29,615 nucleotides of DNA, taken from the NCBI GenBank assembly GCA_020025875.1, contig JAHHRI010000014.1:1-29615 (forward strand). The letters are read 5' to 3'. Of the stretch, positions 22,054-29,615 are shown in pieces; position 1 is the first letter of the stretch; each line of letters opens with the position of its first letter. Made by a program: the position numbers and the translations under genes. The notes beneath the pieces were generated by a model. The model worked only from the letters and a program-made list of their open reading frames with translations. It searched no databases and had not been told where the DNA came from. The DNA comes from Alphaproteobacteria bacterium (GTDB lineage: Bacteria > Pseudomonadota > Alphaproteobacteria > RF32 > CAG-239).

Positions 22054-23961
22054 TTATTTAACTTCCTCAAAATCGGCATCGACGACTTTTTCGTCTTTTG
22101 CCCCCGCCGAGGCGTTGTTTTCTGCACCGGAATTGCCGGCCGTTTGTTCTGCGGCGCCGGCATTCTTATACATGGCTTCGCCAAGTTTCAAAGAAGCCTG
22201 CATCAAGCTTTCGCTCTTTTCTTTGATAACGGACAGATCATCGGCTTCAAGTGCGGTTTTAAGTGCCTTGATTTCGTTTTCAATCGCCTGTTTGTCGGCT
22301 TCCGAAATTTTATCGGCATTTTCTTTTAAGGTTTTTTCCGTTGCATGGACAAGACCTTCGGCCTGATTTTTTGCTTCCACCGCTTCTTTTTTCTTTTTGT
22401 CGGCTTCGGCGTTGGCTTCCGCATCTTTTACCATCTTATCAATATCGGCGTCACTCAAACCACCGCTGGCCTGAATGCGAATGGTCTGCTCTTTGTTGGT
22501 CGCCTTGTCTTTGGCAGAAACATTGACAATGCCGTTGGCATCAATATCGAAAGTCACTTCGATTTGCGGCATGCCGCGCGGTGCCGGCGGAATGCCTACC
22601 AGATCAAACTGCCCAAGCAGCTTGTTGTCGGCGGCCATTTCCCGTTCGCCCTGAAAAACACGGATGGTTACGGCCGTTTGTCCGTCTTCGGCGGTGGAAA
22701 AGACCTGTGACTTGCGAGTCGGGATGGTTGTGTTGCGGTCAATCAGACGTGTAAATACGCCGCCCAATGTTTCGATACCGAGAGATAGCGGGGTAACGTC
22801 TAAGAGCAGCACATCTTTCACATCGCCGACCAAAACGCCGCCTTGAATTGTTGCCCCGACGGAAACAACTTCGTCCGGATTAACGCCTTTATGAGGATCT
22901 TTGCCGAAAATTTCTTTTACTTTTTCCTGAACTTTCGGCATCCGTGTCATGCCGCCGACTAAAATAACTTCGCTAACTTCGTTGGCTTTCAAGCCGGCAT
23001 CGGCCAGAGCTTTACGACAGGGCTCAACCGTGCGTTCGATCAGATCATCGACAAGCGCTTCCAATTTGGCGCGGGTGAGTTTGATGTTGAGGTGCTTCGG
23101 CCCGCTGGCATCGGCAGTAATAAAGGGCAGGTTAACATCGGTCTGCGAGGCTGACGACAGTTCGATTTTGGCTTTTTCGGCAGCTTCTTTCAAGCGCTGC
23201 AAGGCCAACCGATCGTTTTTCAGGTCAATGCCGCTTTCTTTTTTGAATTCATCTGCCAAATAGTTGACGATACGCTGGTCAAAGTCTTCACCGCCGAGGA
23301 ATGTGTCGCCGTTAGTGGATTTAACTTCAAACACACCGTCGCCGATTTCCAATATCGATATATCAAATGTGCCACCGCCCAAGTCATAAACGGCAATGGT
23401 TCCGCTTTTATTCTTGTCCAGACCATAGGCTAAAGCTGCGGCTGTCGGCTCGTTGATAATCCGCAAAACATCGAGTCCGGCGATTTTACCGGCATCTTTA
23501 GTGGCTTGACGTTGAGAATCGTTAAAATAGGCAGGTACGGTAATGACCGCCTTGTCAATCTTTTCGCCCAAATAGCTTTCCGCATATTCTTTAATTTTTT
23601 GCAAAATGATTGCCGAGATCTGTGACGGGGCATATTTTTGCCCTTTAACCTCGACCCAAGCATCACCGTTGTCGCCGGGAACGATTTTAAACGGAACCAG
23701 TTTTTTGTCTTTTTCAACTTCCGGAGAATCGTAACGACGGCCGATCAGGCGTTTAATGGCAAACAAGGTGTTTTCCGGATTGGTAACGGCCTGACGTTTT
23801 GCCGCGGCACCCACCAGACGTTCATTGTCCGTAAAGGCAACGATTGAAGGCGTGGTGCGGGCGCCCTCACTGTTTTCCAGCACCTTGGATTCTCCGCCTT
23901 CCATAACCGCAAAGCAGGAGTTGGTTGTACCAAGGTCAATACCTATAACTTTATTGCTCAT
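22054..23961 (-). CDS. dnaK: Molecular chaperone DnaK (Hsp70)
   Basis: 635 aa Hsp70. The N-terminal ATPase domain has GIDLGTTNSCFAVMEGG (5-21), YDLGGGTFDISILEIGDG and VGGMTRMPKVQEKVKEIFG. The substrate-binding domain follows with LLLDVTPLSLGIETLGG, and a helical lid with an Ala/Asn/Gly-rich tail ending in EEVK. Length is normal. Cycling needs a J protein and GrpE; neither dnaJ nor grpE is adjacent, and the gene is followed by its own terminator. A promoter resembling the alphaproteobacterial heat-shock type lies upstream (23996-24027). Confidence 0.98.
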   Translation of the reverse strand: MSNKVIGIDLGTTNSCFAVMEGGESKVLENSEGARTTPSIVAFTDNERLVGAAAKRQAVTNPENTLFAIKRLIGRRYDSPEVEKDKKLVPFKIVPGDNGDAWVEVKGQKYAPSQISAIILQKIKEYAESYLGEKIDKAVITVPAYFNDSQRQATKDAGKIAGLDVLRIINEPTAAALAYGLDKNKSGTIAVYDLGGGTFDISILEIGDGVFEVKSTNGDTFLGGEDFDQRIVNYLADEFKKESGIDLKNDRLALQRLKEAAEKAKIELSSASQTDVNLPFITADASGPKHLNIKLTRAKLEALVDDLIERTVEPCRKALADAGLKANEVSEVILVGGMTRMPKVQEKVKEIFGKDPHKGVNPDEVVSVGATIQGGVLVGDVKDVLLLDVTPLSLGIETLGGVFTRLIDRNTTIPTRKSQVFSTAEDGQTAVTIRVFQGEREMAADNKLLGQFDLVGIPPAPRGMPQIEVTFDIDANGIVNVSAKDKATNKEQTIRIQASGGLSDADIDKMVKDAEANAEADKKKKEAVEAKNQAEGLVHATEKTLKENADKISEADKQAIENEIKALKTALEADDLSVIKEKSESLMQASLKLGEAMYKNAGAAEQTAGNSGAENNASAGAKDEKVVDADFEEVK

Positions 23962-23995
23962 AATTTTTTCCTTCGCAAATTTAACTTTCTAACCT

Positions 23996-24027
23996 GTTAT
24001 ATAGGAAGCTCAAAATTCATAAGCAAT
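23996..24027 (-). promoter_or_regulatory. Heat-shock-like (sigma32-type) promoter for dnaK
   Basis: On the minus strand ATTG, 18 bp, CCTATATAAC resembles the alphaproteobacterial sigma32 pattern (CTTG, 17-18 bp, CYTATNT). The same DNA also reads TTGCTT, 17 bp, TATATA, so sigma70 use is possible. The -10 is about 35 nt before the dnaK ATG. I did not see a CIRCE element. Confidence 0.5.
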
Positions 24028-24151
24028 AGGTTGAGATGTTTTTTTTATTTTTTTGCCGATTCTTAGGCTTTTCTTTGTTTTAAGCAGAGAAAAACGGCGG
24101 CTTTTCTCATCGAACTTAAAAAACAACATATATAATTGAGCGCTTTTTCTT

Positions 24152-25642
24152 TTATTTGCCTATTTCAAACCCGTTCTTGCCGCTTTCCAATACGGTGCCG
24201 GCAAAAGCAAAATCGTTTTGATTGCAAGAATAGATGCGATACAAAATATCACCCGCCGCCACTTTATCACCGCTCTTTTTAAACAAGTCGATACCGGCAC
24301 CCGGATATTGTCCGCTGCCACACAAAATACACAGACGGTTGATAAACGCGTTATCTATTTTTTTGACGGTTCCTTCGGTGTCTGCCACCACGTCACGCGT
24401 CAAATGACCAAGCTGAATTTGCTCTTTGACCTTGCCTTGCGACTTAATGATTTGTTCCATGGCGTCCAAAGCTTTGCCCGATTTGAGCAGTTCGCGCGCA
24501 ACAACATATCCCTGACCGCCCCGAAGTTTGGGATCAAATTCCAAAATACGACCGGCCAAAAACAGCGATTTTTCTTTCAGATCGTCGGGAGCATCTTCTT
24601 TGTTCTTCAAAACTTTCATCACATCTCTGGCTTCAAGCACGGCGCCAACGCCAAAGCCGATTGGTTCCGAGCCGTCGGTAATGACGACATCAACATTAAT
24701 GTCGGTCATGTCGCCCACATATTCAATTAGCTTGCGCAGACGCATTGCCTCTTGCGTGCTGTGAACGCGAGCGCGTGGCCCGACCGGAATGTCAATTAAC
24801 AAATGAGTGATGCCGGCAGCTGCTTTGGTGGCCAGCACCGAAGCGATGCCACGCTCAAGCGTTGCCAAGCCGTTTTGCTGTTCCACCGCAGAAATAATTT
24901 TGTCGGCGTCGGCAATGTTCAGTCCTTCCGGATTGACGATTGCGCCCCGCTTTTCCAACACTTGTTTTTTTAGGCTGCGGACATCGAGATCCGTGGCGGC
25001 AAGAACTTCCATTGTATCTGCAGCGCCGGTATAGCCGCTCAGCGACCGAAAAACAACTTTGGGAATCGGCAAACCGTAAGCGGCGACAACGGCGGTTACA
25101 ATCAAATCGGCTTTATTGCCGGGAATTTCTCCCAAACAATGATAGTCGGCGACAATTTCTTCGCTGCCCCAGTCGATAATGCGATCACCGCGGAGTGCTT
25201 CGGTCAGGGCAAGCAATTCGTTTGGCGTGATGAAAGAACCGGCAGCTACCAAAAAAGAGGCGATATCCATGTTAGAGTAGCGCCGAGCCGAAATATCGGC
25301 AATAATCTCCTCATATTCTTTCGAACTTAAGATGTTGCCGGCAATTTTGCGGTGCACGGAAACCAGACTCGGTGCTGGCGGTGTCAGCGTCAGCGTGACG
25401 CGGGAGCCTTCCGGCAGACCGATTTGTTTAAAAGCTTCGGTGTTTAGACCAAGTTCATCGGGGCGAATTATTTTGTTGCTGTCGACAATTTGCAAAAAAG
25501 CATAAACCGGCGCCGCCCCGCCATGAATTTCGATCCGCGTCATGGTTTTGATATTGTCGATTTTATAAATGGAACAGTCGCGGTGAATGTAAGCGATATT
25601 TTCGTTAAAAGAGGAAACCGGAAGATGTTTTAATTCAAGCAT
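24152..25642 (-). CDS. AMP phosphorylase / type-2 thymidine phosphorylase-like protein
   Basis: 496 aa from the ATG at 25642 (MLELKHLPVS), which has AGGAG 7 nt upstream; a farther in-frame start lacks support. The N-terminal 85 residues match the extension of AMP phosphorylases and putative bacterial thymidine phosphorylases. The catalytic region reads DYHCLGEIPGNKADLIV (166-182) and then FRSLSGYTGAADTMEVL (198-214). Relatives have HCxGGxPGN and SSRAITSPAGTADTMEV as I recall them, so this copy has GE for GG and a divergent second loop that looks more like classical pyrimidine phosphorylases. Later motifs (LLIDIPVGPRARV, KLRGGQGYVVARELL) fit the family. It probably cleaves a nucleoside or nucleotide with phosphate; the substrate is uncertain. 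Confidence 0.8.
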   Translation of the reverse strand: MLELKHLPVSSFNENIAYIHRDCSIYKIDNIKTMTRIEIHGGAAPVYAFLQIVDSNKIIRPDELGLNTEAFKQIGLPEGSRVTLTLTPPAPSLVSVHRKIAGNILSSKEYEEIIADISARRYSNMDIASFLVAAGSFITPNELLALTEALRGDRIIDWGSEEIVADYHCLGEIPGNKADLIVTAVVAAYGLPIPKVVFRSLSGYTGAADTMEVLAATDLDVRSLKKQVLEKRGAIVNPEGLNIADADKIISAVEQQNGLATLERGIASVLATKAAAGITHLLIDIPVGPRARVHSTQEAMRLRKLIEYVGDMTDINVDVVITDGSEPIGFGVGAVLEARDVMKVLKNKEDAPDDLKEKSLFLAGRILEFDPKLRGGQGYVVARELLKSGKALDAMEQIIKSQGKVKEQIQLGHLTRDVVADTEGTVKKIDNAFINRLCILCGSGQYPGAGIDLFKKSGDKVAAGDILYRIYSCNQNDFAFAGTVLESGKNGFEIGK

Positions 25643-25708
25643 AACCTTGCTCCTGTAAAAGTTTTTGCCGGTGGTCGGGGCTGACAATGCCGACAGGAAA
25701 CGCGCTGT

Positions 25709-26599
25709 TTATTTCTTGTTTTTTGCCGATTCGTTTTTCACTATGGCACATTCGATTTTCTGATGTGTCAGAATACCCAAAACCTTAACCAATGTCGGTT
25801 TCATTTCTTTTCGGGTGACGACAATGTCGACCATGCCGTGATCACGCAGATACTCTGCTCGCTGAAAACCTTCCGGCAATTTTTCCCGAATCGTTTGTTC
25901 GATCACGCGGGGACCGGCAAAGCCGATCAAACAACCCTTTTCGGCGATATGAATGTCGCCGAGCATGGCAAACGATGCGGAAACGCCTCCGGTGGTGGGA
26001 TCGGTCATAACGGAAATAAACGGCAGTCCGTTTTCTTTAACCATGTTAACGGCCGATGTGGTGCGTGCCATCTGCATCAGAGACAAAATACCTTCTTGCA
26101 TACGGGCTCCGCCGGAGTTGGTGACGGTAATCAGCGGAATTTTGTGCTTTACGGCATATTCTGCCGCTTTAACAATTCCTTCGCCAACAGCCATACCCAT
26201 GGAACCGCCCATAAAGGCAAAATCAAGTGCCGCCACCACGCATTTAATGCCGCCGACGGCTCCGGTTGCCACTTTGATTGCGTCCTGATTACCGGTGTTT
26301 TTACGGTAGGTTTTCAGCCGGTCGATATATTTTTTGGAATCTCTGAATTTTAGCGGATCTTCCTTAGTTTCCGGCAGTTTAAGTTCGGTATAGGCACCGT
26401 CAAACAGCAGTTTCAGCCTTTTGTCGATGTAAAGACGCAGGTGATGATCGCACTTTGGGCAAACATACCATGTCTTTTTCAGCTCTTTTGAAAAGAGGAG
26501 TTCGCCGCAACCGGGGCATTTCAGCCACAGATCATCGGCAATTTCTTTCGGCGTTGTTTTCTTAATTTTCGGGCGGACAAAGTCAGACAGCCAGTTCAT
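25709..26599 (-). CDS. accD: Acetyl-CoA carboxylase carboxyltransferase subunit beta
   Basis: AccD pairs with AccA (also here, 28594-29568) to move carboxyl from biotin to acetyl-CoA, giving malonyl-CoA for fatty-acid synthesis. At 296 aa it has the N-terminal zinc ribbon (C28-x2-C31, C47-x2-C50) and the crotonase-like carboxyltransferase core with PLITVTNSGGARMQEGILSL and TDPTTGGVSASFAMLGD. Its start lies 20 nt after the lapA stop. The trp and pyrF genes often found between lapA and accD in alphaproteobacteria are absent. Confidence 0.96.
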   Translation of the reverse strand: MNWLSDFVRPKIKKTTPKEIADDLWLKCPGCGELLFSKELKKTWYVCPKCDHHLRLYIDKRLKLLFDGAYTELKLPETKEDPLKFRDSKKYIDRLKTYRKNTGNQDAIKVATGAVGGIKCVVAALDFAFMGGSMGMAVGEGIVKAAEYAVKHKIPLITVTNSGGARMQEGILSLMQMARTTSAVNMVKENGLPFISVMTDPTTGGVSASFAMLGDIHIAEKGCLIGFAGPRVIEQTIREKLPEGFQRAEYLRDHGMVDIVVTRKEMKPTLVKVLGILTHQKIECAIVKNESAKNKK

Positions 26600-26619
26600 G
26601 TTTCAATCCTTTATTGCGC

Positions 26620-27054
26620 TTACAAACACCAGAAGTCTTCGGTTTTCTTTGGTTTGCGTTTAAATAAGTTTGATATTTTTTCCTTTAGTCCGGGTTTGAC
26701 CGGTTCTTTCCCGTCGAAAGCAGGCAAAGCCGCCGTTTTGCTTTTGACATTTTCCAGATCGCCTTTCAGACTTTGCACCTTGCCGGCCAGTTCTTGCTGT
26801 TCGCGGCTTAGTTTTTTGTTTTGCCGCTGCTGAGCGCGAAGAGCCCGACGCAAAGGGGCATAGGAAAGCCAAGAATCGAGCTTGCCGATAATGTAGCCGA
26901 AAACGATGAAGAAAATAACGGCAACGCTTAAGGAAACGGTAACTTCTATGTTAAACGGCCATAAGCTGAAAACAGCCATGTCGTTGTTTACAAAAGCAAA
27001 CACCGCAATTACCGCCATCAGCGGCAACCCGATTATCATTTTTACAAAACTCAT
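26620..27054 (-). CDS. lapA: LapA-domain inner-membrane protein
   Basis: 144 aa from the ATG at 27054 (MSFVKMIIGL), chosen because AGGG precedes it; a start nine codons earlier lacks one. There are two membrane helices (about 4-25 and 38-60) joined by NNDMAVFSLWPFNIEVTVS, then a coiled coil (about 70-105) rich in Gln/Lys/Arg and a basic tail with NLFKRKPKK. This is the LapA (DUF1049) layout; in gammaproteobacteria LapA works with LapB in controlling LPS synthesis through FtsH, but no lapB is seen here. It sits 35 nt after ihfB, a common alphaproteobacterial pairing. Confidence 0.85.
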   Translation of the reverse strand: MSFVKMIIGLPLMAVIAVFAFVNNDMAVFSLWPFNIEVTVSLSVAVIFFIVFGYIIGKLDSWLSYAPLRRALRAQQRQNKKLSREQQELAGKVQSLKGDLENVKSKTAALPAFDGKEPVKPGLKEKISNLFKRKPKKTEDFWCL

Positions 27055-27089
27055 AACCCTGCCTTTCCTAAAATATGCCAAGACCGATA

Positions 27090-27380
27090 TTATTTAGCCT
27101 TGTTCAACAGTTCGTACAATTGTTTTCCGGCTTTAAAATGCGGAATATTGCGAGCGTCGACACTCAGCTTTTCGCCGGTACGCGGATTTTTAGCCATCCG
27201 CGGTGAACGGGTGCGAACCGAAAAAGCGCCGAACCCGCGAAACTCAACACGTTCGCCGGCAGAGAGCGCATTGACGATGCTGCTCAGAATAACAGTTACA
27301 ATCCGATCGATTTCTTTTACCGTCAGACTGGGATTTTTAGCTGCGATTTTTTCAATTAATTCAGATTTAGTCACTTTCAT
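27090..27380 (-). CDS. ihfB: Integration host factor beta / HU-family DNA-binding protein
   Basis: 96 aa HU/IHF-fold protein. The dimer-forming helices (1-45) are followed by RVEFRGFGAFSVRTRSPRM (44-62) and the DNA-bending arm MAKNPRTGEKLSVDARNIPHFKAGKQL, with the intercalating Pro of NPRTG. The FRGFGAF pattern and the lapA neighbour favour IHF-beta over HU. An AGG lies only two or three bases before the ATG, tighter than usual, so translation initiation may be inefficient. Confidence 0.9.
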   Translation of the reverse strand: MKVTKSELIEKIAAKNPSLTVKEIDRIVTVILSSIVNALSAGERVEFRGFGAFSVRTRSPRMAKNPRTGEKLSVDARNIPHFKAGKQLYELLNKAK

Positions 27381-27443
27381 ACCTCATTGTTGTGTTTGAG
27401 TTGTAAATTACCTGTTTTTATTTTATAAATCAATACATCTTGT

Positions 27444-27466
27444 TGCATAAAAGCAAAATTTATGCA
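27444..27466. repeat. Inverted repeat TGCATAAA-N7-TTTATGCA at the rmuC stop
   Basis: A perfect 8-bp dyad that includes the rmuC stop codon, in the rmuC-ihfB gap. On the minus strand there is no T run after the stem, so it is not a clear intrinsic terminator. It could be an operator or an RNA 3'-end hairpin. Confidence 0.4.
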
Positions 27467-28584
27467 CTTATTCCCACGGAAGGCGGTCTGCTTGGGGGCA
27501 GATTTTCCTTTTCCTCGCCGCCGATGTCTTCAATCCGCTCAATCCTGCGATTGATTTTAGCAGAAGAAATCTTAATGTCATTAATATCTTTTCCCGCTTG
27601 TTCAAAATGTCGGCACAAACTGTCCACACGTTCGTTCAGCCGGCCGACGTCGTCGGTCAAAAAGTTCACTTCCCGTTGGATAATGCCGGCTTCTGCGCGG
27701 ATATGAACATCTTTTAATATGGCGCGGACGGTGTTTAAGGTTGCCATTAATGTTGTCGGCGACACAATCCATACTCTGGCGCGGTAAGAACACGCCACCA
27801 CATCGGCAAAGTTGGCGTGCAGTTCGGCATAAACGGCCTCCGAAGGCAAAAACATCAGAGCCGATTCTGCCGTTTCTCCGGGGATGATGTATTTTTCGGA
27901 AATGTCTTTAATATGTTTGATGACGGAAGCTTTGAAAAATCTTTCGGCTTCAAGTTTTTCCCTTTCGTCTTTTGCTTGCCGAAGCGCCTGATAACTTTCA
28001 AGCGGAAATTTAGAATCGACGACAATGGCGCCCGGCGGGTTGGGCAGTCGAAGCAGGCAGTCTGCCCGTTTTTGGTTGCCGAGAACCGCTTGAAAAGAGT
28101 AGGCGGCAGGCGGCAAAACGGAGCTGACCAGATCGTTTAGCTGAATTTCGCCAAAAGCGCCGCGTGCTTGTTTGTTGGCAAGAATTTCCTGCAAAGAAAC
28201 CACTTGTTCGGAGAGGGAGGATATTTTTTCTTGTGCGGCATCGATCTTGACCAATCGTTCGCGTAAAGCGCCGAGAGTTTCGTCCGTTTTGCCGGCGGAC
28301 ATTTGCAATCCTTCGCCTACTTTGCGGGTGATCTGCAACAATTTTTCATCAACGGTCTGCAACAGGGAAAGTTTTTGTTCGGTAAGCAGGCGCACAATTT
28401 TGTCTTGTTCTGACGCATGATGTTCCGAAAGTTGGGTTAACCGACCGTAAAGCTCTGATTGCGCACGCAAAACCGCCTCATCGGTTCCCTTGTTTGTACG
28501 CTTGGACAACAAGAGCGTTGCCAGCATAAAAAACAGCAAGATGACCAAGGCAAGCAGCCCGATTTCCGTCGGAGATAAAATCAT
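27460..28584 (-). CDS. rmuC: DNA recombination protein RmuC homologue
   Basis: 374 aa. An N-terminal membrane anchor (about 8-27, IGLLALVILLFFMLATLLL) is followed by a long coiled coil (about 35-140) and the RmuC PD-(D/E)XK-like core with ARGAFGEIQLNDLV, AIVVDSKFPLESYQAL and ETAESALMFLPSEAVYAEL. RmuC reduces inversions at short inverted repeats in E. coli; the mechanism is not settled. The C-terminal tail is proline-rich (PPSRPPSVGISA). It lies 9 nt after accA and is probably co-transcribed. Confidence 0.94.
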   Translation of the reverse strand: MILSPTEIGLLALVILLFFMLATLLLSKRTNKGTDEAVLRAQSELYGRLTQLSEHHASEQDKIVRLLTEQKLSLLQTVDEKLLQITRKVGEGLQMSAGKTDETLGALRERLVKIDAAQEKISSLSEQVVSLQEILANKQARGAFGEIQLNDLVSSVLPPAAYSFQAVLGNQKRADCLLRLPNPPGAIVVDSKFPLESYQALRQAKDEREKLEAERFFKASVIKHIKDISEKYIIPGETAESALMFLPSEAVYAELHANFADVVACSYRARVWIVSPTTLMATLNTVRAILKDVHIRAEAGIIQREVNFLTDDVGRLNERVDSLCRHFEQAGKDINDIKISSAKINRRIERIEDIGGEEKENLPPSRPPSVGISA

Positions 28585-28593
28585 CGCCGAAGC

Positions 28594-29568
28594 CTATGCC
28601 TCGATGTTAAGGTTGCGCCCCATTTCCAGAAACTTCTCATTGCGCTGCTTTTTCAGGTTATCATGTGAGAGCGGCAGCAATTCTTGCAAATGCTTATAAA
28701 TACAGTCGCCCACTTTTTCCACGGCGGCTACGGTATCGCGATGAGCACCGCCTTCCGGCTCCGGTATAATCTCGTCAATAACGTTTAAGTTCATCAAGTC
28801 TTGCGCCGTCAGCTTAAGTGCTTCTGCCGCATCTCGCGCCTTGTCGCCCGAACGCCAAAGAATTGAGGCGCAGCCTTCCGGAGAGATAACCGAATAAATG
28901 GAGTTTTCAAGCATCAGCACACGGTTGGCGGCGGCAATGGCAATGGCACCGCCGGAGCCGCCCATGCCGATAATCACCGAAATCAGCGGCACTTTGATTT
29001 GCAAACATTTTTGGATGGAGGAAGCAATGGCTTCGGCTTGCCCGCGGGCTTCCGAATCAATGCCGGGGTAGGCGCCGTCGGTGTCGACAAAGCAGATAAC
29101 CGGCAGATTGAATTTGTCCGCCAAGCTCATCAGTCGCTGGGCTTTGCGGTAGCCTTCTGGTTTGGCCATGCCGAAATTGTATTTAACTCTGGTTTCCAGA
29201 TCTCGCCCTTTTTCCTGACCGAGAACAACCACCGAAACGCCTTTGAAACGTCCGATTCCGCCAATCATTGTCGCATCGTCGGCAAACAAACGATCGCCTG
29301 AAAGCGGCACAAAGTCTTCAATCAGCCCCTTGACATAATCAAGACATTGCGGACGTTCGGGGTGACGGGCAATTTGCACCCGTTGCCACGGAGTTAGGTT
29401 GGCATAGGACAACTTGATTTGCTTTTCGAGTTTAAGCTGCAAACGGTTTAATTCTTTGCCGATGTCTACGTCGCTGTCCTTGGCTAAGGTGTTCAGCATC
29501 TTGATTTTTTCTTCAATCTCGTTAATTTTCTTTTCAAAATCCAAAACGGCGGGTTGATTTTCACTCAT
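28594..29568 (-). CDS. accA: Acetyl-CoA carboxylase carboxyltransferase subunit alpha
   Basis: 324 aa, with the N-terminal helical region containing LDFEKKINEIEEKIKML, then ARHPERPQCLDYV, the CoA-binding GFGMAKPEGYRKA-like segment (here NFGMAKPEGYRKAQRLM), CFVDTDGAYPGIDSEARGQAEA and the oxyanion-hole IGMGGSGGAIAIAAAN. These are hallmarks of AccA, which forms an A2B2 carboxyltransferase with AccD. Length is normal. The start lies 47 bases from the window edge, with GGAAAGAG upstream, so the promoter is probably outside. Confidence 0.97.
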   Translation of the reverse strand: MSENQPAVLDFEKKINEIEEKIKMLNTLAKDSDVDIGKELNRLQLKLEKQIKLSYANLTPWQRVQIARHPERPQCLDYVKGLIEDFVPLSGDRLFADDATMIGGIGRFKGVSVVVLGQEKGRDLETRVKYNFGMAKPEGYRKAQRLMSLADKFNLPVICFVDTDGAYPGIDSEARGQAEAIASSIQKCLQIKVPLISVIIGMGGSGGAIAIAAANRVLMLENSIYSVISPEGCASILWRSGDKARDAAEALKLTAQDLMNLNVIDEIIPEPEGGAHRDTVAAVEKVGDCIYKHLQELLPLSHDNLKKQRNEKFLEMGRNLNIEA

Positions 29569-29615
29569 AGCAGTTTTCTCTTTCCGATATTTTTTAAATC
29601 TGCAGTCTTGATAAC

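Noticed and set aside
24062..24130. Dyad GAGAAAA-N8-TTTTCTC downstream of the phosphorylase-like gene as terminator
   Set aside because: A/T-only outer stem, large GC loop and no following T run on minus; too weak to call.

Overview
The window looks like chromosome from an alphaproteobacterium around its dnaA region. The block mutM - small exported protein - crotonase - rpsT - dnaA - dnaN - recF and the block secB / Tim44-like - mltA - Smr are both familiar alphaproteobacterial arrangements. IHF-beta followed by LapA, a short RHH_4 protein and a cysteine-rich J-domain protein fit the same class. Base composition is moderate (mid-40s % GC by eye). A five-gene [FeFe]-hydrogenase operon implies an anaerobic or fermentative lifestyle, so I suspect an uncultured, host- or sediment-associated alphaproteobacterium. 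That last step is inference. Almost all genes lie on the minus strand; only the J-domain gene and secB are on plus.

Layout, low to high coordinates. (1) 1-2823: the N-terminal 941 residues of a large autotransporter, cut by the window edge, whose passenger carries FxxN / GGA(I,L,V) repeats resembling chlamydial polymorphic membrane proteins. (2) 2971-8504: DUF3750-like protein, recF, dnaN, dnaA and rpsT, read from rpsT towards the autotransporter, with terminators after rpsT and after dnaA and a GAAC-N7-GAAC (alphaproteobacterial LexA-type) box in the dnaA leader. (3) 8618-11018: crotonase, small exported protein, mutM and an RHH_4 protein. (4) 11140-14713: J-domain protein (plus), then Smr, mltA and Tim44-like (minus, tightly coupled), divergent from secB (plus). 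(5) 14714-15064: non-coding, with two back-to-back terminators and a roughly 120-nt pyrimidine tract. (6) 15065-20021: the hydrogenase operon. Transcription order is TRX-like [2Fe-2S] ferredoxin, PAS-containing sensory-type [FeFe] hydrogenase (HydS-like), SpoIIE/PP2C-type phosphatase, second TRX-like ferredoxin, group B-type [FeFe] hydrogenase. (7) 20104-23961: truA, a Gfo/Idh/MocA oxidoreductase and dnaK. (8) 24152-29568: an AMP/thymidine-phosphorylase-like protein, accD, lapA, ihfB, rmuC and accA.

The most interesting system is the hydrogenase operon. A putative hydrogen or redox sensor (H-cluster domain lacking the proton-relay cysteine, plus a PAS domain) is translationally coupled to a phosphatase and co-transcribed with a catalytic-looking hydrogenase. 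This suggests a self-contained circuit in which a sensory hydrogenase signals through a PP2C-type phosphatase. No HydE/F/G maturases, NuoF-like partner, kinase or anti-sigma partner is encoded in the window. No tRNA, rRNA, CRISPR array or insertion sequence was recognised.
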